A DNA stretch of 64,000 nucleotides from Spongiibacter nanhainus. GTDB lineage: Bacteria > Pseudomonadota > Gammaproteobacteria > Pseudomonadales > Spongiibacteraceae. Made by a program: the position numbers and the translations under genes. Of the stretch, positions 17,485 to 26,707 are shown piece after piece. The first letter of the stretch is position 1, and every line of letters begins with the position of its first letter. The stretch is taken from contig NZ_CP066167.1 of assembly GCF_016132545.1 (NCBI RefSeq), positions 2,197,001 through 2,261,000 on the forward strand. The letters run 5' to 3'. The notes below the pieces were generated by a model. The model saw nothing but the letters and a program-made list of their open reading frames with translations. It was not told where the DNA came from and did no database searches.

Positions 17485-18454
17485 GAGTGCCCCCCTCTGG
17501 CGATTGATACAGTGCCAAAGCTCGCAACACCTCGGACAGATGTTGATGACCGTTGGCAACGGGGATTTTCTGGGCGGGTAAGTGCAAGCCGTAAAACAGG
17601 TTGCGCCGATCACACTCCAATGCCCAGGCACACAAAGTACTCAGGCGATCTTCAGTAGTCAGGTCCGGCAAACTGTCCCAACTCAGAATCAGTTCATCGG
17701 CTCGGGCCTGATCAAAGTGCTTGCTGATCAGCCCCTGCCCCTTCGCATAGGCCTTCCAGTAGATACGCCGGGGAGGCTCGCCGACCCGGTAGCGTTGAAA
17801 ACCACTAAACTCGTCGCTGTCCATCCTGGCATTAAGATCGCTGCCTTCACTCCCCGCGGCACTGCTGACCATGGGGCGGAGCATTTTGGGTTCGGGGTAC
17901 ACCACGCACTGCCAGTCCAGCGCTGGCAAACTCCAGCACCGCAGTAAACCCAGGGGGAAGTCGGAACGCAGGTAGACACGAGCCGGCGATAGCAGACCCC
18001 GCCGGTCCGCCGGATAAGGCAGGCGCAACTCCTGCTTTTCATGAGGGGTAGTCAGCTCCACCGTGTTTACCGAGTGATTGCGAAAGCCCACCTGAAGCAA
18101 GCGGCGCGGGCGACGGCCACTGTCGATGTGCAAATGAAAATGGGCCTGCTGCCCGGCAAAGACCGGTTCCGCCGCGCCGGCACGCAAACGGATACCCGAC
18201 AAGTTAGCAAAGGTGTGGAGAATGGTGACCAGGAACAGGCTAAACAACCAAAAGCACAGACCAAAGATCAGGTTGTTTTGATAATTGATCGCCAACAGCA
18301 ACATGCCCAGCAGCATTGCCAGAAACCCGATACCTACCCTGGAGGGCATGATATAAATGTTGCGCTGTGTCAGCACAAGCTGTGGTCGCGGTGGATTGCG
18401 ACGCGCTATCCAGGCATCCACCCGCTGGGATACGCGACGGCGCCATGACCACAT
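17477..18454 (-). CDS. DUF58 protein (VWA-like), partner of MoxR and TgpA
   Basis: A 325-residue protein with two adjacent membrane helices near the N-terminus (VGIGFLAMLLGMLLLAI and FGLCFWLFSLFLVTIL), then a beta-rich section and the DUF58 signature PPRRIYWKAYAKGQGLISKHF followed by a VWA-like fold (ELILSWDSL). Its start ATG shares one base with the TGA of the MoxR gene and its end overlaps tgpA, indicating tight translational coupling. Its biochemical role is unknown. Confidence 0.88.
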   Translation of the reverse strand: MWSWRRRVSQRVDAWIARRNPPRPQLVLTQRNIYIMPSRVGIGFLAMLLGMLLLAINYQNNLIFGLCFWLFSLFLVTILHTFANLSGIRLRAGAAEPVFAGQQAHFHLHIDSGRRPRRLLQVGFRNHSVNTVELTTPHEKQELRLPYPADRRGLLSPARVYLRSDFPLGLLRCWSLPALDWQCVVYPEPKMLRPMVSSAAGSEGSDLNARMDSDEFSGFQRYRVGEPPRRIYWKAYAKGQGLISKHFDQARADELILSWDSLPDLTTEDRLSTLCAWALECDRRNLFYGLHLPAQKIPVANGHQHLSEVLRALALYQSPEGGTHV

Positions 18455-19380
18455 CAGCCCAGGACCGGCACCTGTGCCAACAGATGTGCTACCAGGTCGC
18501 TGCCGTCACCGCGGTGCTCCGCCGAGGCCTGTAGTCGGTGCGCCGCGACCGGCTGCAACACCGCCTGCACATCGTCGGGCAATAAGTAATCCCGCCCCGA
18601 TAGCATGGCCCAGGCCTTGGCACACTGAAGCAACGCCAGTGCGGCCCGGGTCGACAAGCCAAAGGCAAACTGGGCATCCTGGCGGGTAAAGGCAATTAAG
18701 CGCTGTAGATAGCTGATCACACTGCCTCGGGCCTCAACGTCTGACACCTCCGCTCGCAATGCCAGCAGTTTTTCGGTGTCCAGCAAGGGCCGCAGCGCCT
18801 GTAGGTGACGGCGGGGATCGCCCCCCTCCAACAGTTGCCGCTCGGAGCGTTCATCCGGATAGCCCAGAGAGATCCGCATTAAAAAGCGATCCAGCTGAGA
18901 CTCAGGTAGTGGAAAGGTACCCGACTGAAACCAGGGGTTCTGAGTGGCCATAACAAAGAAAGGTTCCGGCAGCGGCCGGGTTTCCCCTTCAGTTGTCACC
19001 TGCCCTTCTGCCATCGCCTCCAACAGTGCACTCTGAGTTTTGGGGCTGGCTCGGTTGATTTCATCCACCAACAAAAACTGGGTAAAGATCGGCCCGGGGT
19101 GAAAGTGAAAGGCATTGGTGTTGCGATCGAAGACCGACACCCCTAGGACGTCTGCCGGCAGCAAGTCACTGGTGAACTGTACCCGCCGATAGTCAAGGCC
19201 GGTAACCCGGGCAAAGGCCTGGGACAAGGTGGTCTTACCCACGCCGGGCAAATCATCCACCAACAGGTGACCACCGGCCAGCAGGCAGCACAGCGCCTGC
19301 TTAATCTGCTGCTCCTTCCCCAGTACAACCTTCCCTATTTCATCGCTGAGCTGCTGAAGCAGCGACAAATTAGAGGGCAT
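18454..19380 (-). CDS. MoxR-family AAA+ ATPase (DUF58/TgpA operon)
   Basis: Predicted 308-residue ATPase with Walker A LPGVGKTTLSQAF, Walker B FLLVDEINRASPKTQSALLEAM and sensor segment FFVMATQNP, all typical of the MoxR proper subfamily and distinct from the CoxD-like ATPase at 6830-7675. I chose ATG 19380 (MPSNLSLLQQL), with GAGG five bases upstream; it overlaps the 3' end of metZ by 11 bases. It probably acts as a chaperone for the downstream DUF58/TgpA proteins. Confidence 0.92.
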   Translation of the reverse strand: MPSNLSLLQQLSDEIGKVVLGKEQQIKQALCCLLAGGHLLVDDLPGVGKTTLSQAFARVTGLDYRRVQFTSDLLPADVLGVSVFDRNTNAFHFHPGPIFTQFLLVDEINRASPKTQSALLEAMAEGQVTTEGETRPLPEPFFVMATQNPWFQSGTFPLPESQLDRFLMRISLGYPDERSERQLLEGGDPRRHLQALRPLLDTEKLLALRAEVSDVEARGSVISYLQRLIAFTRQDAQFAFGLSTRAALALLQCAKAWAMLSGRDYLLPDDVQAVLQPVAAHRLQASAEHRGDGSDLVAHLLAQVPVLG

Positions 19381-20584
19381 CGAGGCCTCGCTGCATATCC
19401 CGCTTAAGGTCTTCCACTGCTTCCAGACCCACAGCAACGCGAATCAAATTGTCGCCAATACCCGACTCGGCGCGCTGCTCAGGGGTGAGACGGCCGTGGG
19501 TGGTTGTACCCGGATGCACGATGGTGGTCTTGGCATCACCGAGATTGGCGGTTATGGAGACTAATCGGGTGGCATCAATAAACCGCCAGGCGGCGTCACG
19601 CCCCCCCGCAACCTCAAAGGACAGCACCCCGCCAAAGGCGCGTTGTTGCTGTTTGGCCAGCTGGTGACCCGGGTGCTCCGGTAAGCCGGCGTAATAGACC
19701 TTATCGATGCCCTTCTGTTCTGACAGCCACTGTGCCAGCGCCAAGGCATTGGCGCTATGGGCCTCCATACGCAAGCGCAGTGTCTCCAGGCCCTTGAGAA
19801 AGACCCAGGCATTAAATGGGCTCATGCTGGGGCCTGCACTGCGGATAAAGCCCAGTACCTCTTCCATCTGTTCGGCACGGCCCACAACAGCACCGCCCAC
19901 GCAGCGCCCCTGACCATCGAGATACTTGGTGGCAGAGTGCACAACGATATCAGCACCCAAGGCCAAGGGAGTCTGAAGCGCTGGCGTACAGAAGCAGTTA
20001 TCCACCACAAGATGGCTGCCCTGCTCCTTCGACATGGCCGCCAAACGCGCGATATCGACAATATCCGCCAGCGGATTTGAAGGCGTCTCCACTAACAGCA
20101 GTTTAGTCTCGGGACGCAACGCCGCATGCCAGCCTTCATAATCAGTGGGCGCAACAAAGGTGGTTTCCACCCCCAGCTTGGCCATAAATTTATTGAGCAA
20201 CACCGTGGTGGTGCCAAATACACTGCGCGAGCAGACGATGTGATCGCCCGCAGAGAGCAGCGCCATACAGGTGCTTAGAATGGCGGCCATACCGGAGGAT
20301 GTCGCCACCGCCATCTCCCCCCCTTCCAGGGCGGCGATGCGCTCTTCAAAGGTGCGCACCGTGGGGTTGGTATAGCGGGAATACACATTGCCCGCCTGTT
20401 CCCCGGAAAACCGCGCCGCCGCCTCAGCCGCCGAGGCGAATACATAGCTCGAGGTGGTGAAGATGGGCTCGGAGTGCTCTCCCTCAGCAGTGCGCACTTG
20501 ACCAGCACGGACGGCTCGGGTGTCCAGTTCGGCCTCCGCCAATACCGCCAGGCGTTCGGCGAGGTAGTCGTCTTCGTTGCTCAT
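19370..20584 (-). CDS. metZ: O-succinylhomoserine sulfhydrylase
   Basis: A 404-residue PLP enzyme of the Cys/Met metabolism family. The N-terminus (LDTRAVRAGQVRTAEGEHSEPI), the cofactor lysine in HSATKYLDGQGR and the C-terminal THGRLTPEQR match MetZ, which converts O-succinylhomoserine and sulfide to homocysteine. Its place directly downstream of purF is the Pseudomonas arrangement. A 16-bp tandem repeat lies in the 131-base gap between purF and this start. Confidence 0.93.
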   Translation of the reverse strand: MSNEDDYLAERLAVLAEAELDTRAVRAGQVRTAEGEHSEPIFTTSSYVFASAAEAAARFSGEQAGNVYSRYTNPTVRTFEERIAALEGGEMAVATSSGMAAILSTCMALLSAGDHIVCSRSVFGTTTVLLNKFMAKLGVETTFVAPTDYEGWHAALRPETKLLLVETPSNPLADIVDIARLAAMSKEQGSHLVVDNCFCTPALQTPLALGADIVVHSATKYLDGQGRCVGGAVVGRAEQMEEVLGFIRSAGPSMSPFNAWVFLKGLETLRLRMEAHSANALALAQWLSEQKGIDKVYYAGLPEHPGHQLAKQQQRAFGGVLSFEVAGGRDAAWRFIDATRLVSITANLGDAKTTIVHPGTTTHGRLTPEQRAESGIGDNLIRVAVGLEAVEDLKRDMQRGLDAL

Positions 20585-20651
20585 AGCTCAGTTAGCGTTG
20601 TCGCTTGCGTAATCGTTAAAGTATGTAGCGCCAGTGAAGGGTCACAGTCCA

Positions 20652-20731
20652 TCACGAGACATCCCTATCACGAAACATCTCTGTCACAAAACATCCCTAT
20701 CACGAGACATCTCTATCACGAGACATCGTTA
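20652..20731. repeat. Five-copy 16-bp tandem repeat at the 3' end of purF
   Basis: Units of TCACGAGACATCCCTA and close variants occur at 20652-20667, 20668-20683, 20684-20699, 20700-20715 and 20716-20731. The last unit is the reverse complement of the final purF codons and stop (Asn-Asp-Val-Ser-stop). The array therefore looks like expansion of the purF 3' end into the purF-metZ gap. Every unit carries a TGA on the minus strand, and the 16-base period shifts frame each time. Confidence 0.9.
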
Positions 20732-22236
20732 TGCAGCCCAATCAGCGCGCCGTCACCAGCCGCCGCGTTTTTTGCGCTTTGGCTGGTGTCATTGCGGTCC
20801 GCTTCCAGGCGATCCAGGTAAGCCTGGTCAACATCACCGGTGGCGTAGTCACCGTTAAAGACCGCACATTCAAAGTCACTGATCTCGCTGTTGCCCTCGG
20901 CGGAGCAACTCAACAGGTCATCCAGGTCCTGATACAGCAACCAGTCTGCCCCGATCTCCTCCTGGATTTCTTCCACGCTGCGGTTGTTGGCTATTAACTC
21001 GTGGGCTGAAGGCATATCGATGCCGTAGACATTGGGGAAGCGCACCGGCGGCGACGCTGAGGCAAAGTACACTTTGCGGGCGCCCGCTTCTCGGGCCATC
21101 TCAATAATCTGCTGGCAGGTTGTACCCCGCACAATGGAGTCGTCCACCAGCATGACATTTTTATCGCGGAATTCCAGCTCAATGGCGTTAAGTTTCTGGC
21201 GCACGGATTTCTTGCGGGTATTTTGCCCCGGCATGATAAAGGTCCGGCCGATGTAACGGTTTTTGACCAAGCCTTCCCGGAACTTCACCCCCAGTCGCGA
21301 CGCCATAGACTGGGCGGCTATGCGACTGGAATCCGGGATAGGGACAATCACGTCGATATCGTGATCGGGATAGTCCCGCAAAATCTTGTCCGCCAGTCGC
21401 TCCCCTTGACGCAGTCGCGCTTTATAGACTGACACGCCGTCCATAATTGAGTCAGGACGGGCAAAGTATACATGCTCAAAAATACAGGGGCGCAATTCAG
21501 TCTGCTGTGCACACTGACGCTTGTGTATCTGCCCCTGTAAATCGATATATACCGCCTCGCCCGGCGCCACGTCGCCAATCAGCTCGTAGCCGAGGGTATC
21601 CAGGGCCACACTCTCGGAGGCCAACATGTATTCCTTGCCATTGGCGTTTTCTCTAACACCGTATACCAGCGGCCGAATACCGTGGGGATCGCGAAAACCG
21701 ATAACACCGTAGTTTGCAATCATCGCCACCACCGCATAGCCACCCCGGCAGCGGTTGTGTACTCCCGACACAGCCGCAAACAAATCATCAGAGCTGGGCA
21801 CCAGTTTGCCCAGGCGCTGCAATTCGTGAGCAAACACATTGAGCAATACCTCGGAGTCCGACTCAGTATTCAAATGACGCAGGTCAGACTGGAACAGCTC
21901 TTTGGTAAGCTGGGCCGAGTTGGTCAGGTTGCCGTTGTGGGCCAGTGAGATGCCGTAGGGGGAGTTCACATAAAAAGGCTGAGCCAGTGCCGGGCTGGAG
22001 CTACCCGCCGTGGGGTAGCGCACGTGCCCGATGCCCATATTGCCGGTAAGGCGCTGCATATGGCGGGTGTGAAAGACGTCGCGAACCAAACCATTGCCCT
22101 TGCGCTGGTTGAGGCGGCCACCGTCGAAGGTCACGATCCCTGCGGCATCCTGCCCCCGGTGCTGTAACACCGTTAGCGCATCGTACAAATCCTGATTCAC
22201 ATTGCTTTTGGCAACTATGCCGGCAATACCACACAT
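20716..22236 (-). CDS. purF: Amidophosphoribosyltransferase
   Basis: A 506-residue enzyme catalysing the first committed step of purine synthesis, PRPP plus glutamine to phosphoribosylamine. Cys2 (after Met1: MCGIAGIV) is the N-terminal glutaminase nucleophile. The PRPP-binding loop is [14 protein letters not shown] near residue 370. Length and motifs are normal. It sits downstream of cvpA, as in many proteobacteria. The C-terminal codons form part of a tandem repeat. Confidence 0.97.
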   Translation of the reverse strand: MCGIAGIVAKSNVNQDLYDALTVLQHRGQDAAGIVTFDGGRLNQRKGNGLVRDVFHTRHMQRLTGNMGIGHVRYPTAGSSSPALAQPFYVNSPYGISLAHNGNLTNSAQLTKELFQSDLRHLNTESDSEVLLNVFAHELQRLGKLVPSSDDLFAAVSGVHNRCRGGYAVVAMIANYGVIGFRDPHGIRPLVYGVRENANGKEYMLASESVALDTLGYELIGDVAPGEAVYIDLQGQIHKRQCAQQTELRPCIFEHVYFARPDSIMDGVSVYKARLRQGERLADKILRDYPDHDIDVIVPIPDSSRIAAQSMASRLGVKFREGLVKNRYIGRTFIMPGQNTRKKSVRQKLNAIELEFRDKNVMLVDDSIVRGTTCQQIIEMAREAGARKVYFASASPPVRFPNVYGIDMPSAHELIANNRSVEEIQEEIGADWLLYQDLDDLLSCSAEGNSEISDFECAVFNGDYATGDVDQAYLDRLEADRNDTSQSAKNAAAGDGALIGLHNDVS

Positions 22237-22290
22237 GCCATCTACCTCACTGGCGTTTGAATCTTTAAGCGAGTCACTAGGACCCGTTCC

Positions 22291-22812
22291 CTAACGGTGC
22301 GACGCCAGCAGCGACGACGCCCATTGCAGCAAATCATTGAAGGTTTGTTGCGACCAGTCGGTCATCAACAGAAACTCGGGTATCAACTGAGAGCTGCGCC
22401 ACCACTCGTCCTGCTGTATACCGCTGAGCAGCGAGGGCAGCAAAATCACACTGGCCAATACCACGATAACACCCCGGGCCGTACCAAAAATCATGCCCAG
22501 CAAGCGGTCCGTACCACTGAGGCCAGTGCGCTTTACAATCATGGAAATCAAATACGTCGCCAAGCTACCCAGCACCAGTGTACCGGCAAAGAGGATGACA
22601 TAGGCGAGAATATCCCGGACATAGGGTTTGCCGACCGAGGATTCCAACAGCGACACCATCGGTTGGTGGAAGGCCACCGCCACGAAAAAGGCCAGGGCCC
22701 AACTCAACAGGGACAGCGCTTCTTTGACAAACCCCCGCAGCAGACTGATCAGCGCCGATACGACAATGATCGCCACGATGACCCAGTCCGCCCAGTTAAA
22801 GCTCGTCAACAC
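22291..22812 (-). CDS. cvpA: CvpA family membrane protein
   Basis: A 173-residue inner-membrane protein with four predicted helices (WVIVAIIVVSALISLLRG; LLSWALAFFVAVAF; ILAYVILFAGTLVLGSLATYLI; GVIVVLASVILLP). It matches the CvpA family, named for its role in colicin V production; in other bacteria it has been linked to envelope stress tolerance, and its activity is not known. Its location just upstream of purF is conserved. A probable promoter lies about 60 bases upstream. Confidence 0.92.
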   Translation of the reverse strand: MLTSFNWADWVIVAIIVVSALISLLRGFVKEALSLLSWALAFFVAVAFHQPMVSLLESSVGKPYVRDILAYVILFAGTLVLGSLATYLISMIVKRTGLSGTDRLLGMIFGTARGVIVVLASVILLPSLLSGIQQDEWWRSSQLIPEFLLMTDWSQQTFNDLLQWASSLLASHR

Positions 22813-22866
22813 GGTTTTGGACTCCCTGCTGACCCGGCGCGCGGGTCGACTGATACGAAGGTCGGA

Positions 22867-22895
22867 ATTCTATCAAGCCACGCCTCTCAGCCCAA
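22867..22895 (-). promoter_or_regulatory. Possible promoter of cvpA-purF
   Basis: On the minus strand TTGGGC (complement of 22890-22895) and TAGAAT (complement of 22867-22872) are spaced 17 bases apart, with a start about 45 bases before a small GACCCG/CGGGTC hairpin (22831-22847) in the cvpA leader. The -35 is weak. Confidence 0.4.
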
Positions 22896-22928
22896 GCCGC
22901 AGAGGCGGATATTCGGTGGGATAAGGCC

Positions 22929-23594
22929 TCAGGGCTTGGCCTCAAAACGGGTAACCAGCGACGAGACCCCAAAACGGGCGTCAATGTTTTTCTTCTCGGA
23001 GTCAGCGGTATTGCGGTTGAGCAAGGGGCCTACCAGCACCCGGTAGACCGGCTTGCTGCGATATTCCCGTTGATCGATATAGGCCTTGTGCCCCCCTTTC
23101 TGCAGACGCTCCTTAAGGGATGTGGCATTGGCCTCTTTGCTGAAACTGCCCACCTGAATCACCCAAGCTTCCGCCAGACCGTAGTCGTCGAGGCGACTGG
23201 ACTCAGAGGCCGTCTCCTTCACCGCTTGGGGCTTGCTCTCTGGCTGAGGCTTGCTGGTCGGCTCCCCCTTAAGGTCAGCGGTATTACTGTTGTCTGGCTC
23301 CGGCTCATTGCGCGGAGCGTCGGTGGCGGCGCTTTTGTCGGGCTCGGCCTCAGCTTGCGGCTCGACATCTTTGGGCGCGAGTTGAGGCTGGGGGGCAACC
23401 AGGGGACGGTCAGCACTGGCGATCCCCCCCGGGCGCTCCGGGCTAATGCCCAATACCGGGTCTACGCGGGGTTCGGGGGGAATTTGGCTTTGCCGGTCTA
23501 CCTTATATTCTGCCGGTCCGGTGAACAGCAAGGTCCATAAAATCACCCCACCGCAAAGCAGTACCAATGCCCCGACCAGACGCTGTCTCATCAT
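22929..23594 (-). CDS. SPOR-domain protein (DedD-like)
   Basis: Predicted 221-residue protein: one N-terminal membrane helix (LVGALVLLCGGVILWTLLF), a long Pro/Glu/Lys-rich periplasmic linker, and a C-terminal SPOR domain (AWVIQVGSFSKEANATSLKERLQ through VYRVLVGPLL). SPOR domains bind denuded septal peptidoglycan, so a cell-division role like DedD is likely. The start is an ATG at 23594 whose next bases form the TGA of folC (ATGA overlap); an in-frame ATG at 23615 lies inside folC. Confidence 0.9.
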   Translation of the reverse strand: MMRQRLVGALVLLCGGVILWTLLFTGPAEYKVDRQSQIPPEPRVDPVLGISPERPGGIASADRPLVAPQPQLAPKDVEPQAEAEPDKSAATDAPRNEPEPDNSNTADLKGEPTSKPQPESKPQAVKETASESSRLDDYGLAEAWVIQVGSFSKEANATSLKERLQKGGHKAYIDQREYRSKPVYRVLVGPLLNRNTADSEKKNIDARFGVSSLVTRFEAKP

Positions 23595-24889
23595 GCCTGA
23601 ATAGTCTCCTGACATGCCGGCAAACCCAATTCGGTCAGCGCGGTCATGGCTTCAGCAACAGTAAAAAACGATCCGAACACGACCACACGGTCGCCACTAG
23701 TGAGGGATGATACCGCGCCATGCAGGGCCTGCCCAAGGGATTCACCCTCAACTGAAACACAACCCCCGGCATTCGTCACAACCTTGGCAAGCTCATTCGG
23801 CGCCGCGGCGCGATCATTGTCGGTCAGTCTTGGCAATATCCACTCATCGATATGAGGGGCTATCAGCTCGACGATATCGGCGACGGCTTTATCTGCCATC
23901 ACCGCAAACAGCGCCACAGTGCGCCCCGGCGCGGGCCGTCGACTCAGGTTGGCCGCAAGCAAGGCCACAGCCGCTGGATTGTGGGCGACATCCAGCACCA
24001 CGTCGATCCCCCCCACATCAAAGTGCTGACAACGTCCCGCCAGCATCACCGTCGACAGGCCCTCTCGCACTGCTTGTTCGCTGAGCGGCAAATTCAGCAA
24101 ATGCAGGGCCTGCAGGGCTGTGGCCAGGTTTTCCGGTGCCAGCCCCGGGTTGGGAAGGCATTCCATCGACAAGGTCTCGCCGGCCGCCGACAGCCCAAAC
24201 CAACGCCAGGACTGGCCCTGGACCTCGGCGCCAAAATGCACATCGATCTGGTGCAACAGTGCTCCCTGCTGCTGACTGTAATCCAGCACCGATCGCGGCG
24301 GTTGCGGGTCGCCGCACACTGCCGGTTTGCCGGATCTAAGAATGCCTGCTTTCTCCCGACCGATAGTATCCCGGTCGTAACCCAGCCAGGCTTGGTGGTC
24401 CAGGTCTACTGAACTGATGACTGCCACGTCGGCATCGATGATATTGACCGCGTCCAGACGACCGCCTAGTCCGACTTCCAGCAGCACCACATCCAGCTCG
24501 GCCTGCTTAAACATCAGCAGCGCCGCGAGGGTGCCAAACTCGAAGTAAGTAAGTGACGTGCCCTGTCGGGCCTGATCTACCTGTTCAAAAACCGCACAGA
24601 GTGCATCGTCATTGGGGTAAACACCAGCGATACTGATGCGCTCGCGATAGTGCAGCAGGTGGGGCGAGGTATAGCAGCCGACCCGATAGCCCGCCGCGCC
24701 AAGCACGGCAGCCATGGTGGCAATACAGGAACCCTTGCCATTGGTGCCGGCAACGGTGACCACTGGGGTATCGAGCTGGATATTAAGGGCTTGGGCTACA
24801 GCGTTGATACGCTCCAGCCCGAGATCGATGTGTCGGGGGTGCTGACCTTCCATCCAAGTCAGCCAGTCCCCCAGTTGCGTAAACCGCAT
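23591..24889 (-). CDS. folC: Bifunctional folylpolyglutamate/dihydrofolate synthase
   Basis: A 432-residue Mur-ligase-family enzyme that adds glutamate to dihydropteroate and to folates. The ATP loop GTNGKGS lies at residues 48-54; GLGGRLDAVN and DVAHNPAAV are family signatures of the central and C-terminal domains. It is tightly linked to accD (seven-base gap) upstream and the SPOR gene (overlap) downstream, the conserved accD-folC-dedD-cvpA-purF order. Confidence 0.96.
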   Translation of the reverse strand: MRFTQLGDWLTWMEGQHPRHIDLGLERINAVAQALNIQLDTPVVTVAGTNGKGSCIATMAAVLGAAGYRVGCYTSPHLLHYRERISIAGVYPNDDALCAVFEQVDQARQGTSLTYFEFGTLAALLMFKQAELDVVLLEVGLGGRLDAVNIIDADVAVISSVDLDHQAWLGYDRDTIGREKAGILRSGKPAVCGDPQPPRSVLDYSQQQGALLHQIDVHFGAEVQGQSWRWFGLSAAGETLSMECLPNPGLAPENLATALQALHLLNLPLSEQAVREGLSTVMLAGRCQHFDVGGIDVVLDVAHNPAAVALLAANLSRRPAPGRTVALFAVMADKAVADIVELIAPHIDEWILPRLTDNDRAAAPNELAKVVTNAGGCVSVEGESLGQALHGAVSSLTSGDRVVVFGSFFTVAEAMTALTELGLPACQETIQA

Positions 24890-24896
24890 TCAGCGC

Positions 24897-25769
24897 CTAG
24901 TTCTGATAGTGGGTGAGATTTCCCAGTACCCGGTGCAAGGTATCGCGCATGTCTGCCCGGCGCACAATCATGTCGATGGCTCCGTGGGACAACAAAAACT
25001 CACTGCGCTGAAAGCCCGGTGGCAATTTTTGGCGAATCGTTTGTTCAATGATGTTAGGGCCAGCAAAACCCGCCCGGGCACCGGGCTCGGCAACATTGAT
25101 ATCGCCCAGCAGCGCCAGGCTGGCGGAGACACCGCCGTAGATCGGGTCGGTCAATACTGAAATATAAGGCACGCCATTTTGCTTGAGGCGCTCCAGCACG
25201 GCACTGGTCTTGGCCATTTGCATCAGTGAGATCAGCGCCTCCTGCATCCGCGCCCCACCGGAGGCCGAAAAACACACCAGCGGACAACGCTCCTGCAGGG
25301 CAACGTTAGCTGCCTGGGTGAATTTTTCCCCCACCGCTGAGCCCATCGACCCGCCGTGAAAGTTAAATTCAAAGGCCACCGCGACAACCGGAAGGGTTTT
25401 AACAGCGCCTTTGTAGGCAATCAGCGCGTCTTTTTCGCCGGTGGATTTTTGCGCGGCAGTCAGACGATCCCGGTATTTCTTCTTGTCTTTGAATTTAAGA
25501 CGGTCCACCGGCTCAATGTCTTGCAGAATCTCTTCCCGTCCCTCCTCGTCGAGAAACAGTGCAAGCCGCCGGCGCGCACCGATGCGCATATGATGGTCAC
25601 ACTTGGGGCAAACGTCCTGGTTAGCCTCCAGCTCAGGACGGTAGAGAACGGCGTCACATTTAACGCACTTTTTCCACAGCCCTTCCGGCACCACGCCAGA
25701 CTTGCTGCGCCGCTCGGAGGGATCCACCCGGCGTACACCAGTAGGAAGAATTTTGTCGACCCAACTCAT
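24897..25769 (-). CDS. accD: Acetyl-CoA carboxylase carboxyltransferase subunit beta
   Basis: A 290-residue protein with the N-terminal four-cysteine zinc ribbon at C35, C38, C54 and C57, followed by the crotonase-like carboxyltransferase domain ([26 protein letters not shown]). It pairs with AccA, encoded elsewhere, to transfer carboxyl from biotin to acetyl-CoA for fatty-acid synthesis. AGGAAAG lies ahead of the ATG. Gap to trpA is 74 bases. Confidence 0.97.
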   Translation of the reverse strand: MSWVDKILPTGVRRVDPSERRSKSGVVPEGLWKKCVKCDAVLYRPELEANQDVCPKCDHHMRIGARRRLALFLDEEGREEILQDIEPVDRLKFKDKKKYRDRLTAAQKSTGEKDALIAYKGAVKTLPVVAVAFEFNFHGGSMGSAVGEKFTQAANVALQERCPLVCFSASGGARMQEALISLMQMAKTSAVLERLKQNGVPYISVLTDPIYGGVSASLALLGDINVAEPGARAGFAGPNIIEQTIRQKLPPGFQRSEFLLSHGAIDMIVRRADMRDTLHRVLGNLTHYQN

Positions 25770-25843
25770 TGTTTTCCACTTTCCTGTTCAGTGCTGAATT
25801 TTTTTGGTCTGCGCCGTTATTTTACTCGGCTATATTTTCTGGG

Positions 25844-26656
25844 TTATACCGCGTCGATAGCCTGGCGAATTTCGCCAATCAATCCCAGCGCTTCATCGAT
25901 TTGCGGCCCAGTATCCTGGCTCACATCCACTTTGGCAAGCCGCTCGACCAGGGCACTGCCCACCACGACCCCTTCGCACAGCCCCGCCAAGGATGCCGCC
26001 GATTTGCCATCTTTGATGCCAAAGCCCACGGTCACCGGCAAATCGGTGTAGCTCTTGATTTTAGTCAGGTTGGCAGACACCGACTCCACGTCCAGATTGC
26101 CGGCGCCGGTCACGCCTTTTAGGGAAACGTAATAAAGATAGCCGGTGGCCAGCGAGGCGACTTTGGCAATGCGCTCGTCGCTGCTGGTCGGCGCCAGCAG
26201 GAAGATGCAGTCGATATCGTGGGCCTTCATAATGCGGCTGGGTTCTTCGGCCTCTTCCGGCGGCATATCCACCGTCAGTAATCCATCGATGCCGGCAGCC
26301 TTGGCCCGCTGGGCAAATACCTCGTAGCCCATATGCTCCACCGGGTTGGCATAGCCCATCAACACAATTGGGGTGCTGGAGTCTGTGTCCCGAAAACGGG
26401 CCACCATATCCAGGGCATTACTCAAACTGACGTGGTGGTGGAGCGCACGCTCATGGGCCAGCTGAATAACCGGCCCTTCGGCCATGGGGTCCGAAAAAGG
26501 AATGCCCAGCTCAATTATGTCGGCACCTTTGGCCACCAAGCAATGCATTAAATCGACGGTGACCTCAGGCTGGGGGTCGCCAGCTACAACATAGGGAACC
26601 AGAGCCTTGCGGCCCCGCTGCTTTAGCTGTTTAAAACACTCTGCAAGTCGACTCAC
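25844..26656 (-). CDS. trpA: Tryptophan synthase alpha chain
   Basis: A 270-residue TIM-barrel protein that cleaves indole-3-glycerol phosphate to indole. The catalytic Glu and Asp are visible in DIIELGIPFSDP, and the phosphate site in VGFGIKDG. It follows trpB by 51 bases, so the alpha and beta subunits are made from one message; indole is channelled to TrpB. Confidence 0.97.
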   Translation of the reverse strand: MSRLAECFKQLKQRGRKALVPYVVAGDPQPEVTVDLMHCLVAKGADIIELGIPFSDPMAEGPVIQLAHERALHHHVSLSNALDMVARFRDTDSSTPIVLMGYANPVEHMGYEVFAQRAKAAGIDGLLTVDMPPEEAEEPSRIMKAHDIDCIFLLAPTSSDERIAKVASLATGYLYYVSLKGVTGAGNLDVESVSANLTKIKSYTDLPVTVGFGIKDGKSAASLAGLCEGVVVGSALVERLAKVDVSQDTGPQIDEALGLIGEIRQAIDAV

Positions 26657-26707
26657 TTCGACTCCTACTTCTGATTCGATGGTTTGTGGGTTGAACCAGT
26701 ACAGCGA

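Noticed and set aside
20652-20731. CRISPR-like appearance of the 16-bp repeats
   Set aside because: Repeats abut with no spacers, are too short, and derive from purF codons; no cas genes.
25787-25805. TTCAGTGCTGAA followed by T7 between trpA and accD, like a terminator
   Set aside because: The T-run follows on the plus strand, whereas all surrounding genes are on the minus strand; the stem is also weak.
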